A stretch of DNA of 43,033 nt from [Clostridium] symbiosum (GCA_021769625.1 JAETSN010000033.1:1-43033), one strand, 5' to 3'. Counted from the first letter of the stretch, positions 26,979-35,269 are shown. Notes: generated by a model not told the origin, from the sequence alone. Translations and numbers: made by a program.

Positions 26979-27827
26979 TTAACCTTTCACCGCTCCTCCG
27001 GTCAGCCCTTCCACCATATAATTCTGTAAAAGAATAAACAGAGACAAAACCGGTAATATAAGCATCGTTCCATAAGTCATTACCATATTCCATAACAGCC
27101 CATACTCATTCATAAAGTTAAACATTCCCGCTGTCGCCGGCCATTTCGCGTAGTCCGATACAAATGTCATAGAATAAATCAAATCATTCCATCCAAACAC
27201 AAAGCAGAAGACAGCCGTCACACAAATTCCGGGGTATGTCAGCGGACACATAATTTTAATAAACGCCTTAAAATTTGAACAGCCATCGATCAGTGCTGCT
27301 TCTTCAAGCCCATTCGGCAATGTTACAAAATACGTCCGCAAGGTAAGAATTGCAAACGGAACGCTTGATGCCGTATTCGCCAGAATCGGCGCAAACAGCG
27401 TATTAGTAAGATGTACTTTATTAAACATGATAAATAACGGCGTCAATGTCAGCGTGGGCGGAAGCATCTGGCTTACAAAGAAGATCAGCATCATTATGCT
27501 GTGCCCCTTCACTTTAAATCTTGCCATACTATACGCAGCCGGGACAGAAATAACAGTCGATATCAGCATGGATGCAGCGGCAATCAAAAAGCTGTTGACA
27601 AATGAATGCCCAACCCTGTAATTTCCCCCAAAAATCGAAGCATAATTTTCCAGCGTCGGATGCGAAGGTAAAATCTGCCCTGCCTGCGTAAAAATATCCG
27701 ATTCTGTTTTAAATGAGGCTGATATCATGATAACGACTGGAAGCAAAAAGCATATGCAAATTGCAACAGCAATTATATTGACCAGAACTTCATTCCGCAT
27801 ATTTTTGTTCAATATTCTTCCTTTCAT
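26979..27827 (-). CDS. ABC transporter permease (MalG/UgpE-like)
   Basis: 282 aa with six predicted membrane helices and the carbohydrate-uptake-1 permease signature: NTLFAPILANTASSVPFAILTLRTYFVTLPNGLEEAALIDGCSNFKAF, in which EAALIDG is the ATPase-coupling EAA loop. The ATG at 27827 overlaps the TGA of the preceding permease by one base; a TTG one codon earlier is a less likely start. With the other permease it forms the membrane heterodimer. No ATPase gene is in the locus, so a shared MsmX/UgpC-type ATPase encoded elsewhere must power it. Confidence 0.92.
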   Translation of the reverse strand: MKGRILNKNMRNEVLVNIIAVAICICFLLPVVIMISASFKTESDIFTQAGQILPSHPTLENYASIFGGNYRVGHSFVNSFLIAAASMLISTVISVPAAYSMARFKVKGHSIMMLIFFVSQMLPPTLTLTPLFIMFNKVHLTNTLFAPILANTASSVPFAILTLRTYFVTLPNGLEEAALIDGCSNFKAFIKIMCPLTYPGICVTAVFCFVFGWNDLIYSMTFVSDYAKWPATAGMFNFMNEYGLLWNMVMTYGTMLILPVLSLFILLQNYMVEGLTGGAVKG

Positions 27828-28735
27828 CAATACATATCCCCCTCATTTTTAGAAAGCCTCAGCGAGACCAGTGAAAAGACAAACAATATCAGCAGTAATA
27901 TATTTGCCGCGGCTGCTCCCAGACTAAAGTTTCCCGACGTAAACGCAAAGCGATAGGAAACTGATGCCAGTACTTCCGTCGCGTTTACCGGTCCTCCGCC
28001 AGTCCCTATATAGACAAGGTCAAATACCTTAAACGTTCTGATCAATCCCAGTGTAAGCACCGAAATAATAGTAGGCTTCATCAAAGGGAGTGTAATCATG
28101 CAAAACTTCTGACGCCTGTTTGCACCTTCTACATCCGCACTTTCATATATTTCTTCCGGCAATGTACTAAGCCCTGTAGCTAATAGCAACATATTAAAAG
28201 GCGTCCCGATCCAGATATTGGCAATGATCAATGCCGCCATAGCACTCATCGGTTCTACCAGCCATGCAATCGGCTGATCAATGATCCCGATTGCCATTAA
28301 AGCACTGTTGATGATTCCACTTTGCTCACTAAATAAAAATTTCATCAAAAGACCGACAACTGTAGAGGGCAGTAACCATGCCACCAACATAATCCCCCGC
28401 AAAAACTTTGCAGTTTTAAACTTTTTTGCAAAAAACAACGCGAATGCAAAACCCAATATAAATTGGAAAACAATCGAAAGAACCGTATAAATCAAGGTGT
28501 TTTTCAAGCCGACGAAAAACAGTTCAGAATGTTCTCCAAAAAGCAAATCCTTATATTGCTGAAGCCCTACAAATCCATATGTCTTTGATGCAAAATTCGA
28601 AATTTCCAAATCCTGAAACCCAAGTGTAATATTATACCCTATCGGATAAAGGCAAAAAACAGCCATATAGATAATTGCAGGAATAATACATAAATATGCA
28701 AATAATTTTTTTGATTTATCGACCCCCAATATCAT
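27827..28735 (-). CDS. ABC transporter permease (MalF/UgpA-like)
   Basis: 302 aa with six predicted helices. LFAYLCIIPAIIYMAVFCLYP is the typical N-terminal segment, and ATGLSTLPEEIYESADVEGANRRQKF contains the EAA-type loop. The start at 28735 follows AGGAGG by six bases. The longer frame beginning 81 bases upstream would run back through the intercistronic hairpin and has no ribosome site, so it is rejected. Partner of the MalG/UgpE-like permease downstream. Confidence 0.92.
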   Translation of the reverse strand: MILGVDKSKKLFAYLCIIPAIIYMAVFCLYPIGYNITLGFQDLEISNFASKTYGFVGLQQYKDLLFGEHSELFFVGLKNTLIYTVLSIVFQFILGFAFALFFAKKFKTAKFLRGIMLVAWLLPSTVVGLLMKFLFSEQSGIINSALMAIGIIDQPIAWLVEPMSAMAALIIANIWIGTPFNMLLLATGLSTLPEEIYESADVEGANRRQKFCMITLPLMKPTIISVLTLGLIRTFKVFDLVYIGTGGGPVNATEVLASVSYRFAFTSGNFSLGAAAANILLLILFVFSLVSLRLSKNEGDMY

Positions 28736-28752
28736 AATCTGCCTCCTAAATA

Positions 28753-28792
28753 CAGAAGCGTTTACCTGAATGATCATAAGCAAACGCTTCTG
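28753..28792 (-). terminator. Intercistronic hairpin after the binding-protein gene
   Basis: An 11-bp perfect stem (CAGAAGCGTTT with AAACGCTTCTG) around a loop of about 18 bases, followed by TATTT. The weak T tail suggests message protection or partial termination between the binding protein and permeases rather than full stop. Confidence 0.6.
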
Positions 28793-28800
28793 CTTTCTTA

Positions 28801-30117
28801 CTATTTTATATTCCAATATGCTGCATTTTTTTCATTTGCTTCTTTTAATGCTTCCTCCGGTGTCTTTTCTCCGGTTACAGCTCCCTGAATTGCTGTCTGC
28901 ACATTTGCTGAAAGATCCGGCCAGAACGGATTTACACGAGATACAGCATTTGGCATAGAATCTGCAAATATTTTCATTGGCTCTTTTTCCCAGAATGTAT
29001 TCTCTTCCACATCTCCCCGAACAGGAATACAACCTACAGCCTCTGCATAAGATGCCGCCTGTTCTTTACTTCCGATGAATTTTAAGAATGCCAATGCTGC
29101 ATCTATATTTTCGCAATCTTTTGAAATGCCAACATTGTATCCGCCGATAACTGTTATCGATTCCCCATTTGCATCTTTTGCAGGCATCGGCACGACTCCC
29201 CATTCGAATTCTGCAGAACTAAGAGAAGAAATTCCCCAGGATCCAAATTCTATCATAGCAACCTTTTCACCCAGAAAAGCTTTTTCCAGATCCCCGTGAG
29301 CCCAGTTGACTACCTCTTTGCTCATATATCCTTTCTCCACCAACCCCGATACAAAGGTAAGCGCTTCTATTGCCTCGTCCGAACCCAAATCAGAAATATC
29401 TCCGCCGGCACTGTAAAGCCATGGTATATACTGGAATGTACCTACTTCACTCTTCGGAAGTGCCATCCCAAATCCATATACACCATCTTTGGTCAGCGTT
29501 GCCGCAGCCTCTTCGAGTTCTTCCCATGTTGTCGGAGGTTCTACGCCAGCTTCCTGCAACATTTCTTTGTTGTAATAAACAGCCAGATTATTACTGTACC
29601 ATGGGAGTCCGTAAATTTTACCATCATAAGTTACACTGTTTAAGGGTCCCTCATAAAAGTTTTCGATTTCACCCCATTCATTCATATAATCTGTAATATC
29701 AAGAAAATAACCATTCGCTGCAAATGTAGCAAAATCAGGGCTGTCAAATACTAATACATCCGGAAGATTTCCTGCCAGCATATTAATCTGCATATTCTTC
29801 TTTAATTCCGAATTTACCATATAAGATGCTTCCAGCTCAACATTCGGATATGCTGCTTTAAACTCATCTACCAGTTTTATAAACCCTTCTTTATCATTGC
29901 CTTCGCAATGAACAAAAGTTATCTTTCCTGATATCGGTTTTTCAGCCGTTTCGTCAGTTTCCGCTCCTTCTTTGCTCACTTCACTGTTCCTGTCGGTTTC
30001 ATCTGCCGCCTCATTAACCGTATCCTCCGGTTTATCTGTTGCCCCAGACGACGAACATGCAGTCAGAGAAAAACACATCATCCCTGCAAGTACCCCTGCT
30101 AATATTCTTTTTTTCAT
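28801..30117 (-). CDS. ABC transporter solute-binding lipoprotein (SBP_bac_1 family)
   Basis: 438 aa. Lipoprotein signal to SLTAC with Cys21, a polar acidic tether to about residue 60, then an SBP_bac_1 fold (KITFVHCEGND; LAGNLPDVLVFDSPD; KIYGLPWYSNNLAVYYNKEML; PTTWEELEEAAATL; GEKVAMIEFGSWG; FLKFIGSKEQAASYAEA). It is first in its operon, before the two permeases and the phosphodiesterase, and is expected to bind sugars or glycerol-phosphate compounds. AAGGAGA precedes the ATG. Its promoter overlaps an operator-like palindrome shared with the divergent gene. The regulator encoded nearby contains a domain of the same family. Confidence 0.93.
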   Translation of the reverse strand: MKKRILAGVLAGMMCFSLTACSSSGATDKPEDTVNEAADETDRNSEVSKEGAETDETAEKPISGKITFVHCEGNDKEGFIKLVDEFKAAYPNVELEASYMVNSELKKNMQINMLAGNLPDVLVFDSPDFATFAANGYFLDITDYMNEWGEIENFYEGPLNSVTYDGKIYGLPWYSNNLAVYYNKEMLQEAGVEPPTTWEELEEAAATLTKDGVYGFGMALPKSEVGTFQYIPWLYSAGGDISDLGSDEAIEALTFVSGLVEKGYMSKEVVNWAHGDLEKAFLGEKVAMIEFGSWGISSLSSAEFEWGVVPMPAKDANGESITVIGGYNVGISKDCENIDAALAFLKFIGSKEQAASYAEAVGCIPVRGDVEENTFWEKEPMKIFADSMPNAVSRVNPFWPDLSANVQTAIQGAVTGEKTPEEALKEANEKNAAYWNIK

Positions 30118-30154
30118 GCCTCGTTCTCCTTTTCATTTTTTATTTTATAACTGC

Positions 30155-30183
30155 ATAGTATCACCTATATTGAAACGTGTCAA
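30155..30183 (-). promoter_or_regulatory. Promoter of the ugp-like operon
   Basis: A perfect -35 TTGACA (30183-30178, minus strand) and TACTAT (30160-30155) are 17 bases apart. The -35 box lies inside operator-like site A. Confidence 0.85.
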
Positions 30184-30184
30184 T
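30169..30184. promoter_or_regulatory. Operator-like site A
   Basis: ATTGAAACGTGTCAAT is a near-perfect palindrome with the central CG common in LacI-family operators. It covers the -35 box of the binding-protein operon. Site B (30295) matches it at 14 of 16 positions. Confidence 0.75.
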
Positions 30185-30264
30185 AGTTTTTCTTTGTTTT
30201 TTTATCATTTCAAAGATTTTTTTGCAAAAAACAATAAAATCTACTATCTTTGCAATGATTTTTC

Positions 30265-30293
30265 TTGATTTTAATCTATTTTTGCGTTAATAT
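30265..30293 (+). promoter_or_regulatory. Promoter of the HAD phosphatase gene
   Basis: TTGATT (30265-30270) and TAATAT (30288-30293) are 17 bases apart; operator-like site B begins two bases later. Confidence 0.65.
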
Positions 30294-30294
30294 G

Positions 30295-30310
30295 ATTGTA
30301 ACGTATCAAT
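30295..30310. promoter_or_regulatory. Operator-like site B
   Basis: ATTGTAACGTATCAAT matches site A at 14 of 16 positions and sits over the predicted transcription start of the HAD gene, where a bound repressor would block initiation. Confidence 0.75.
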
Positions 30311-30326
30311 ATTGGAGGATATTATA

Positions 30327-31124
30327 ATGAAGCACATTAATCATTTATTTTCAGACATGGATGGAACATTATTGAATTCCCAAAAACATGTTTCACAAAA
30401 AAACATTGAATCCATCATCAAATTCACCGATAAAGGAGGGCACTTTGCTGTCGCTACCGGACGCAGCCCTGAAATCTCCCTGCCCTTCCTAACTGGTATA
30501 CCTGTTACCGCACCGTCCATCCTATATAATGGCGCCGGTATTTATGACTTCTCAACGTGCAAATTTCTTCATAAAGAATTTCTTCCAAAAGAAATCCTAA
30601 AACAGATTCTTGACATTTCCATTCAGGAATATCCATATATCTGCATAGAAGCTTTTGCCGAAGGACCAATTCAGCTTCTTAACAAGGACTGTATCATTGA
30701 CCACTATATCACCGACGAAAAACAGCCCTACAGATTTGCTTCCTATCATGCAGAAAATCAGTATATGAAATTTCTCCTTTATGCAGAACCCTCCGCATTG
30801 CAGAATGTCTGCAAAAAATTGCATCCGATTATGAAAAACAAAGTTTCATATACCTTTTCTTCTCCATTTTATCTGGAAATTCTTCCACTTAATGTTTCTA
30901 AAGGAGCTGCTTTAAAATGGATCTGTAAAAACTGTAAAATAGATATTCAAAATGTAGCAGCGATCGGGGATTTTGACAATGACTGTGAGATGCTTCGTTA
31001 CGCCGCCTTAAGCGCCGCTCCTGACAATGCTTCAAACGCTGCCTTGAATGCTGCTGAATATATAGTCTCATCCAACGATAACTCCTGTGTCAGCAATTTT
31101 ATCGAAAAATGTATACTTGCATAG
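30327..31124 (+). CDS. HAD-IIB (Cof-type) phosphatase
   Basis: 265 aa. The HAD nucleophile motif FSDMDGTLL (Asp10, Asp12), motif III lysine in VSKGAALKW, and motif IV GDFDNDCEML identify a Cof-type sugar-phosphatase. GGAGG stands nine bases before the ATG at 30327. It diverges from the transporter operon and precedes the fusion regulator, sharing the control region. A role in dephosphorylating glycerol-3-phosphate or a related product of the phosphodiesterase is plausible, but the family is too broad to fix a substrate. Confidence 0.88.
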   Translation: MKHINHLFSDMDGTLLNSQKHVSQKNIESIIKFTDKGGHFAVATGRSPEISLPFLTGIPVTAPSILYNGAGIYDFSTCKFLHKEFLPKEILKQILDISIQEYPYICIEAFAEGPIQLLNKDCIIDHYITDEKQPYRFASYHAENQYMKFLLYAEPSALQNVCKKLHPIMKNKVSYTFSSPFYLEILPLNVSKGAALKWICKNCKIDIQNVAAIGDFDNDCEMLRYAALSAAPDNASNAALNAAEYIVSSNDNSCVSNFIEKCILA

Positions 31125-31179
31125 GCAGAATTGCAGGTTATATATACCAAATATTGCGGCAACGACTGTTTTTTAACAG

Positions 31180-31208
31180 TTGCCATTAAAGTGACTTTCC
31201 GCTATAAT
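31180..31208 (+). promoter_or_regulatory. Promoter of the LacI/solute-binding fusion gene
   Basis: TTGCCA (31180-31185) and a perfect TATAAT (31203-31208) are 17 bases apart. A third, weaker operator-like site overlaps the expected start. Confidence 0.8.
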
Positions 31209-31222
31209 TATAACGTCACAAT
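31207..31222. promoter_or_regulatory. Operator-like site C
   Basis: ATTATAACGTCACAAT matches site B at 12 of 16 positions, overlaps the end of the -10 box and covers the expected start, consistent with self-repression. It is weaker than A and B. Confidence 0.5.
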
Positions 31223-31266
31223 GCAGAATAATGGATTATATAACTGCATTCCCGCAGGAGGTGTTT

Positions 31267-33441
31267 ATGCCCACAATCAAAGATATCGCCCGTGCTGCCG
31301 GTGTTTCTCAGGGAACCGTATCTAATGTTTTAAACGGTCGCGGAAATGTCAGCGTAGAAAAAATAAATCTTGTTCAGAAAGCCGTCAAAGATTTGGGATA
31401 CCAGACCAATGAAAAAGCCCGATTATTGAGGGAAGGCGTATCAAAATCTATCGCTGTTATCCTTCCGGATATCACCATACCATGCTATGCGCAGCTTTAC
31501 AGCGAACTTCATGATTTTGTTCTGCAGAAAGGCTATTCTTTGCAACTTTATCAGACAAAAGATATGCCGGCTATCGAGAAATCAATATTAAAAAATATTG
31601 AATCTTCCATTATAAGCGGTATCATCTCTGTTACATGTCTTTCAGATGCTGCAAAATATTATAACACACAGTTAATGAAAGGTATCAGCAAAATTTTTGC
31701 AATACGAAAACCTGATATGAGCTGTAATTTTATTGGTTTTGATTACACCGCAGCAGGGAGAGAGCTTGCTGATTACATAACTGAAATGGGGTATAAATCT
31801 GTCGGGCTTTTTTCCGGACCTCTCAGCTATTCTAATGAGGCGGATTTTATAAGCAATTTTCATAATAACTGTGCACACACCCTCCAAAACTATATACATG
31901 TTGAAGCAGAGTACGTTGAAATAAATCAAAAATCCTTTGAACTGGCTTCTGTATCCCTTTTACCGGAATGCATTATATCAACCAGTCCCATATATGTAAA
32001 TGCTTTAAAAAATGCATATCATTATAGGGGAATTGAACATCTTCCCGAATTTATAGTTCTCACATCAACAAGTTCGCTAAAGGGAACATATTATACGGAA
32101 TATCAGTTTGACTTCAGGAAACTTGGGCAGGATCTTGGCCGGCAAATTTTTATGCTGAACAAAAATGTTCCCTGCACTCAAAAAGTCTTAGATAAAACAG
32201 GATTTTTTCCCATCCGGAATTACCCTGCAATTCTGCCTGTTCACCAAACCCTGAATTTACTTACCATTGCCAGTCCAACCACTACTGCATTAACGGATAT
32301 TCTTCCGCTCTTTCAAAAAGAGACCGGCATTCAGGTCAATGTCACATCTCTTGATTACGATGAAGCTTATAACACCATACAATCATTTGGCGACAGCGGC
32401 GGTTACGATATTTTCCGCATGGACATGGCATGGGGACAATGGTTTGCTGACAAATATCTAACCCCATTTGAATCTATCTCCAATTACTCGGATGATCTGT
32501 TTCAAAATATCCTTCCGGATCTTACAGAGGATTACTGTAGATTTAATGGAGTACTATGTGCTTTTCCTCTGGATCCCAGTGTTCAATTACTATTTTACCG
32601 TAAAGACCTGTTTGAAGACTCTGTCATAAAACGCGGTTATTATGAAAAATATAAAACCGAATTAAAAGCACCGGATACATTTGAAGAGTTAAACAAAATT
32701 GCCAAATTTTTCACAAAAAAATATTCACCACTGTCTCCGACGGATTATGGTATAACCATGGTAACCGGAAACATCGGCATGGCTTCATGCGAATTAATAC
32801 CCAGACTCCTTGCTTCTCAGACAGCCTCACCGGCTGCCCCGCTTATAATGAATAATGCTGAAAGCCATAGCGCACTCCAAAATTATCTGGAATGCTCTGA
32901 TTATTGCAAAAATACTGATAATATCTGGTGGAATCAAGCCGTTGAAGAATTCGCATCGGGAAATACCGCCATGACTATTATTTTCGCTAATCATGCCTCC
33001 AAGATTATTGGCAATCAATCTACACGTGTTGCAGGTAAACTTGGATTTTCAACTATTCCTGGCGGAAAGCCGCTCCTTGGAGGCGGAATATTAGGCATTG
33101 CAAAAGTTTCAGATAAAAAAGAAGCCGCTATGGAATTTTTCAACTGGTTATCCAGAAATGATATTTCTCTTATGATAACGCTGCTTGGGGGAACATCCGG
33201 AAATGCAACAACCTATTCAAGTCCCGAAATCATCCAGTATTTCCCTTGGATGCCCGAAGTAAAACATAATTTTTCTTTCGGCGTAGGACGAAAAAACTGG
33301 TTATCTTCAAAACATATCATTGAAGAACGTGCTATTGAACAAATTTTAGGTATTTCCATCCGCAATGCATTAACTGGAAATATCTCCATTGAAAAGGCTT
33401 TAGATTATGCCCAAAATTCTATTAACCGGCTTATAGAATAA
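31267..33441 (+). CDS. Fusion regulator: LacI DNA-binding and sensor domains plus SBP_bac_1 solute-binding domain
   Basis: 724 aa, about twice a normal LacI protein. Residues 1-25 are a LacI helix-turn-helix (TIKDIARAAGVSQGTVSNVL); 60-320 form the LacI effector domain (SIAVILPDITIPCYAQLYSEL; GYKSVGLFSGPLSYS). From about 329 to the end lies a complete SBP_bac_1-type domain (LTIASPTTTALTDILPLFQK; YDIFRMDMAWGQWF; GNTAMTIIFANHASKII; FFNWLSRND). There is no signal peptide, so the solute-binding domain stays in the cytoplasm. GGAGGTG precedes the ATG. It is the likely regulator of the divergent importer and may sense the same ligand the importer carries, or a processed form. The stop codon is followed by S2, which ends in its terminator. 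Confidence 0.9.
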   Translation: MPTIKDIARAAGVSQGTVSNVLNGRGNVSVEKINLVQKAVKDLGYQTNEKARLLREGVSKSIAVILPDITIPCYAQLYSELHDFVLQKGYSLQLYQTKDMPAIEKSILKNIESSIISGIISVTCLSDAAKYYNTQLMKGISKIFAIRKPDMSCNFIGFDYTAAGRELADYITEMGYKSVGLFSGPLSYSNEADFISNFHNNCAHTLQNYIHVEAEYVEINQKSFELASVSLLPECIISTSPIYVNALKNAYHYRGIEHLPEFIVLTSTSSLKGTYYTEYQFDFRKLGQDLGRQIFMLNKNVPCTQKVLDKTGFFPIRNYPAILPVHQTLNLLTIASPTTTALTDILPLFQKETGIQVNVTSLDYDEAYNTIQSFGDSGGYDIFRMDMAWGQWFADKYLTPFESISNYSDDLFQNILPDLTEDYCRFNGVLCAFPLDPSVQLLFYRKDLFEDSVIKRGYYEKYKTELKAPDTFEELNKIAKFFTKKYSPLSPTDYGITMVTGNIGMASCELIPRLLASQTASPAAPLIMNNAESHSALQNYLECSDYCKNTDNIWWNQAVEEFASGNTAMTIIFANHASKIIGNQSTRVAGKLGFSTIPGGKPLLGGGILGIAKVSDKKEAAMEFFNWLSRNDISLMITLLGGTSGNATTYSSPEIIQYFPWMPEVKHNFSFGVGRKNWLSSKHIIEERAIEQILGISIRNALTGNISIEKALDYAQNSINRLIE

Positions 33442-33451
33442 TTTTGCTTAA

Positions 33452-33528
33452 CAGGCCTCAGTTAAAATCAGACGGGAAATATCCCACAGAAATGGCTCTG
33501 CCATAGATGGCAGAGCCCGTTTTTTTTT
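33452..33528 (+). terminator. Conserved repeat S2 with terminator
   Basis: 54 bases nearly identical to S1 (three differences), then a terminator: GGCTCTGCCA (33494-33503) pairs with TGGCAGAGCC around four bases, followed by nine T residues. It closes the transcript of the fusion regulator, 11 bases past its stop codon. The conserved part upstream of the hairpin is more than a terminator needs and could be a 3'-UTR-derived small RNA. Confidence 0.8.
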
Positions 33529-33577
33529 GCGCGAAAGGAATACTCCTTTCCATATATCTCCTATTTCCTTTTTACAA

Positions 33578-34378
33578 TTATTCCGCTATAAACCCGGACG
33601 CTTTATCCGCTTCCGAAAGTTTAATATCATAAATGGTTATCACATCAAACTTATTCTCTTTTTTCCACTCCGACACTTTGGAGTAACTGGTAGAACCGCT
33701 CAGTTCCAGAACGATCGTATCGGTCGTTGTACCCTGGCCGTTCGCTGAGGTTTTCCCGCCCATGCCTTCCGCTGCCAGCACGGGAGCGCTTTCCGCTGCC
33801 GTTCCTTTCTCGGAATATATGATCGGGCTCTCTATGCCGCCCTGCGCCGTGGTAAGGTATCTGCGATTTCCATCGCTTATCTTCCCCTGCACATACAGCT
33901 GCTTTCCTGTCGGTCCCGCCACATTCTCCGCTGCGATCTTGATCTGGTCTTCCGTTGTCTCAACACCGTCATAATATAATTTGATCGCTCCGGTAAGACC
34001 TACCGACAGGGCGGCATCACTTTTGTTCTCAAACTTGATCCTCGCCGGCGTCAGCGTCGTATTGGCGTTCAGTCCCAGGCTGCTGTTCGTAAGGCCGTAG
34101 GGATTCGCGATGATCCTGCCGGACTGCGTGATCGTGAGGGTAAGATGAACCGTCTCCACCTCTCCCTTAAAAACGATCTGATTGCTGCCATCTGTGGGAC
34201 GCAGTATCTCATCATTCCCGCTGATCGTAGTCGTCACATTGTTCCCGCTGATATCGTTTCCGCTTATGTCGTTTCCGCTCACATCATTTCCGCCCACCGC
34301 CGGCGCCGCCCAGACTGCCATGGATGCGCCGAGCAGCATCGCTATCGCGAACGATATGCTGATCAATTTTTTCCTCAT
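33578..34378 (-). CDS. Secreted protein with SGND repeats, function unknown
   Basis: 266 aa with a signal peptide (cleavage near AVWAAPA, residue 25). Right after it come degenerate repeats of GGNDVSGNDISGNDISGNN (about 29-55), then a beta-rich domain of roughly 200 residues without a recognisable family (VHLTLTITQSGRIIANPYG; PARIKFENKSDAALSVGLTG; DTIVLELSGST). AGGAGG precedes the ATG. It follows the anchored protein gene by 58 bases, so the two are one operon. The fold hints at a cell-surface or appendage protein; nothing in the sequence proves it. Confidence 0.65.
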   Translation of the reverse strand: MRKKLISISFAIAMLLGASMAVWAAPAVGGNDVSGNDISGNDISGNNVTTTISGNDEILRPTDGSNQIVFKGEVETVHLTLTITQSGRIIANPYGLTNSSLGLNANTTLTPARIKFENKSDAALSVGLTGAIKLYYDGVETTEDQIKIAAENVAGPTGKQLYVQGKISDGNRRYLTTAQGGIESPIIYSEKGTAAESAPVLAAEGMGGKTSANGQGTTTDTIVLELSGSTSYSKVSEWKKENKFDVITIYDIKLSEADKASGFIAE

Positions 34379-34436
34379 CTGAAGTTCCTCCTTGCTTTTG
34401 TCTTTATTGTATGGTAGAAGATATATGCTGCCGTCT

Positions 34437-34973
34437 TTAATCCGTCACGTAAATATCCACAATGACCGCATTGTCGCCCGCCAACGCGCCCTCCTCGTCC
34501 ACGCAGGAGTGTATCAGCGTTCCCCGGTAGGTTCCCGGCTCTAACTCTTTTTCAGCTGTAAAGGACTCAATATGGCTTCCGCGGGGAATGATCCCGGATA
34601 CATAGATCTCTTCCGCCATCTGATCATTCTCGTCATTTAAATAAATCTGGACATACATGTCCTCATAATAATTCGCTTCACTGTTTCCTATGTAGCAAGC
34701 GGCGTTTTTTCCGCCCGTAATATGGATATCCCTGTCATACAGCGTTGTAAAGGAGAACGGATCATTTATTTCTATCCCTTCTGCGTCCTCCTCATTTGTG
34801 ACGACACCTGCCTCCATCCCTATCCTCCGCATTGTCGCCGTCTCTGTATCTTTGTGGTTTAATATGTAAAATATGGCGATACCGCCAGCGATGACAACAA
34901 CCGAAAGCACACCGATCATGACGGTCTGCAGTGATATTTTTGACTTCCTCTTTTCATTTTTCTGTTCTTCCAT
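34437..34973 (-). CDS. Membrane-anchored extracellular protein, function unknown
   Basis: 178 aa: short basic cytosolic end (MEEQKNEKRKSK), one membrane anchor (about 18-40), and an extracellular domain (ITGGKNAACYIGNSEANYYEDMYVQIYLND; ELEPGTYRGTLIHSC) that looks beta-sandwich-like. Family not recognised. The start at 34973 is preceded by GAGGTG; the in-frame ATG 21 bases earlier lacks a site. It is the first gene of a pair with the SGND-repeat secreted protein and may help display or assemble it. Confidence 0.65.
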   Translation of the reverse strand: MEEQKNEKRKSKISLQTVMIGVLSVVVIAGGIAIFYILNHKDTETATMRRIGMEAGVVTNEEDAEGIEINDPFSFTTLYDRDIHITGGKNAACYIGNSEANYYEDMYVQIYLNDENDQMAEEIYVSGIIPRGSHIESFTAEKELEPGTYRGTLIHSCVDEEGALAGDNAVIVDIYVTD

Positions 34974-35072
34974 CTCACACCTCTCATTTTTCATTTGTTT
35001 TGCGGGGGCCTTAAGCCCGCCGGCCCAAGTCCCCCTGTATGAACCAATGTCATTTAGCTAACACCTCAGTCA

Positions 35073-35229
35073 GCAGGTAAGGGCATAAAATGCTTAAGGA
35101 GCCCTTTGAAAAACGCCGGCACTTAGCGAGGTATTTCACGAGCTTAGTGCCCGCTGCGTTCTTTCACAGGCTCTTGAAGGACAGAGCCAGCGAGAGCGTG
35201 GCGACGAAGTATTTTATGTCCTTACCTGC
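35073..35229 (+). repeat. Structured interspersed element, copy R3
   Basis: 157 bases bounded by a 23-bp inverted repeat with two mismatches (35073-35095 and 35207-35229). The core is GGCACTTAGC / GCTTAGTGCC around GAGGTATTTCACGA, with AACGCC and GCGTT outside. A second hairpin follows (GGCTCT / AGAGCC), then GAGCGTGGCGACGAAG. A weaker outer inverted repeat (CAATGTCATTTAGCTAA at 35045 and TTAACTAAATGGCATTG at 35240) suggests the full unit spans about 35045-35256. It lies 40 bases past the spoVT stop codon. Confidence 0.88.
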
Positions 35230-35269
35230 GTCCGCTGCCATTAACTAAATGGCATTGCTGTATAAATCT

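Noticed and set aside
28736-28816. Extended N-terminus for the MalF/UgpA-like permease
   Set aside because: It would cover the intercistronic hairpin and overlap the preceding gene; a strong AGGAGG points to the start at 28735.
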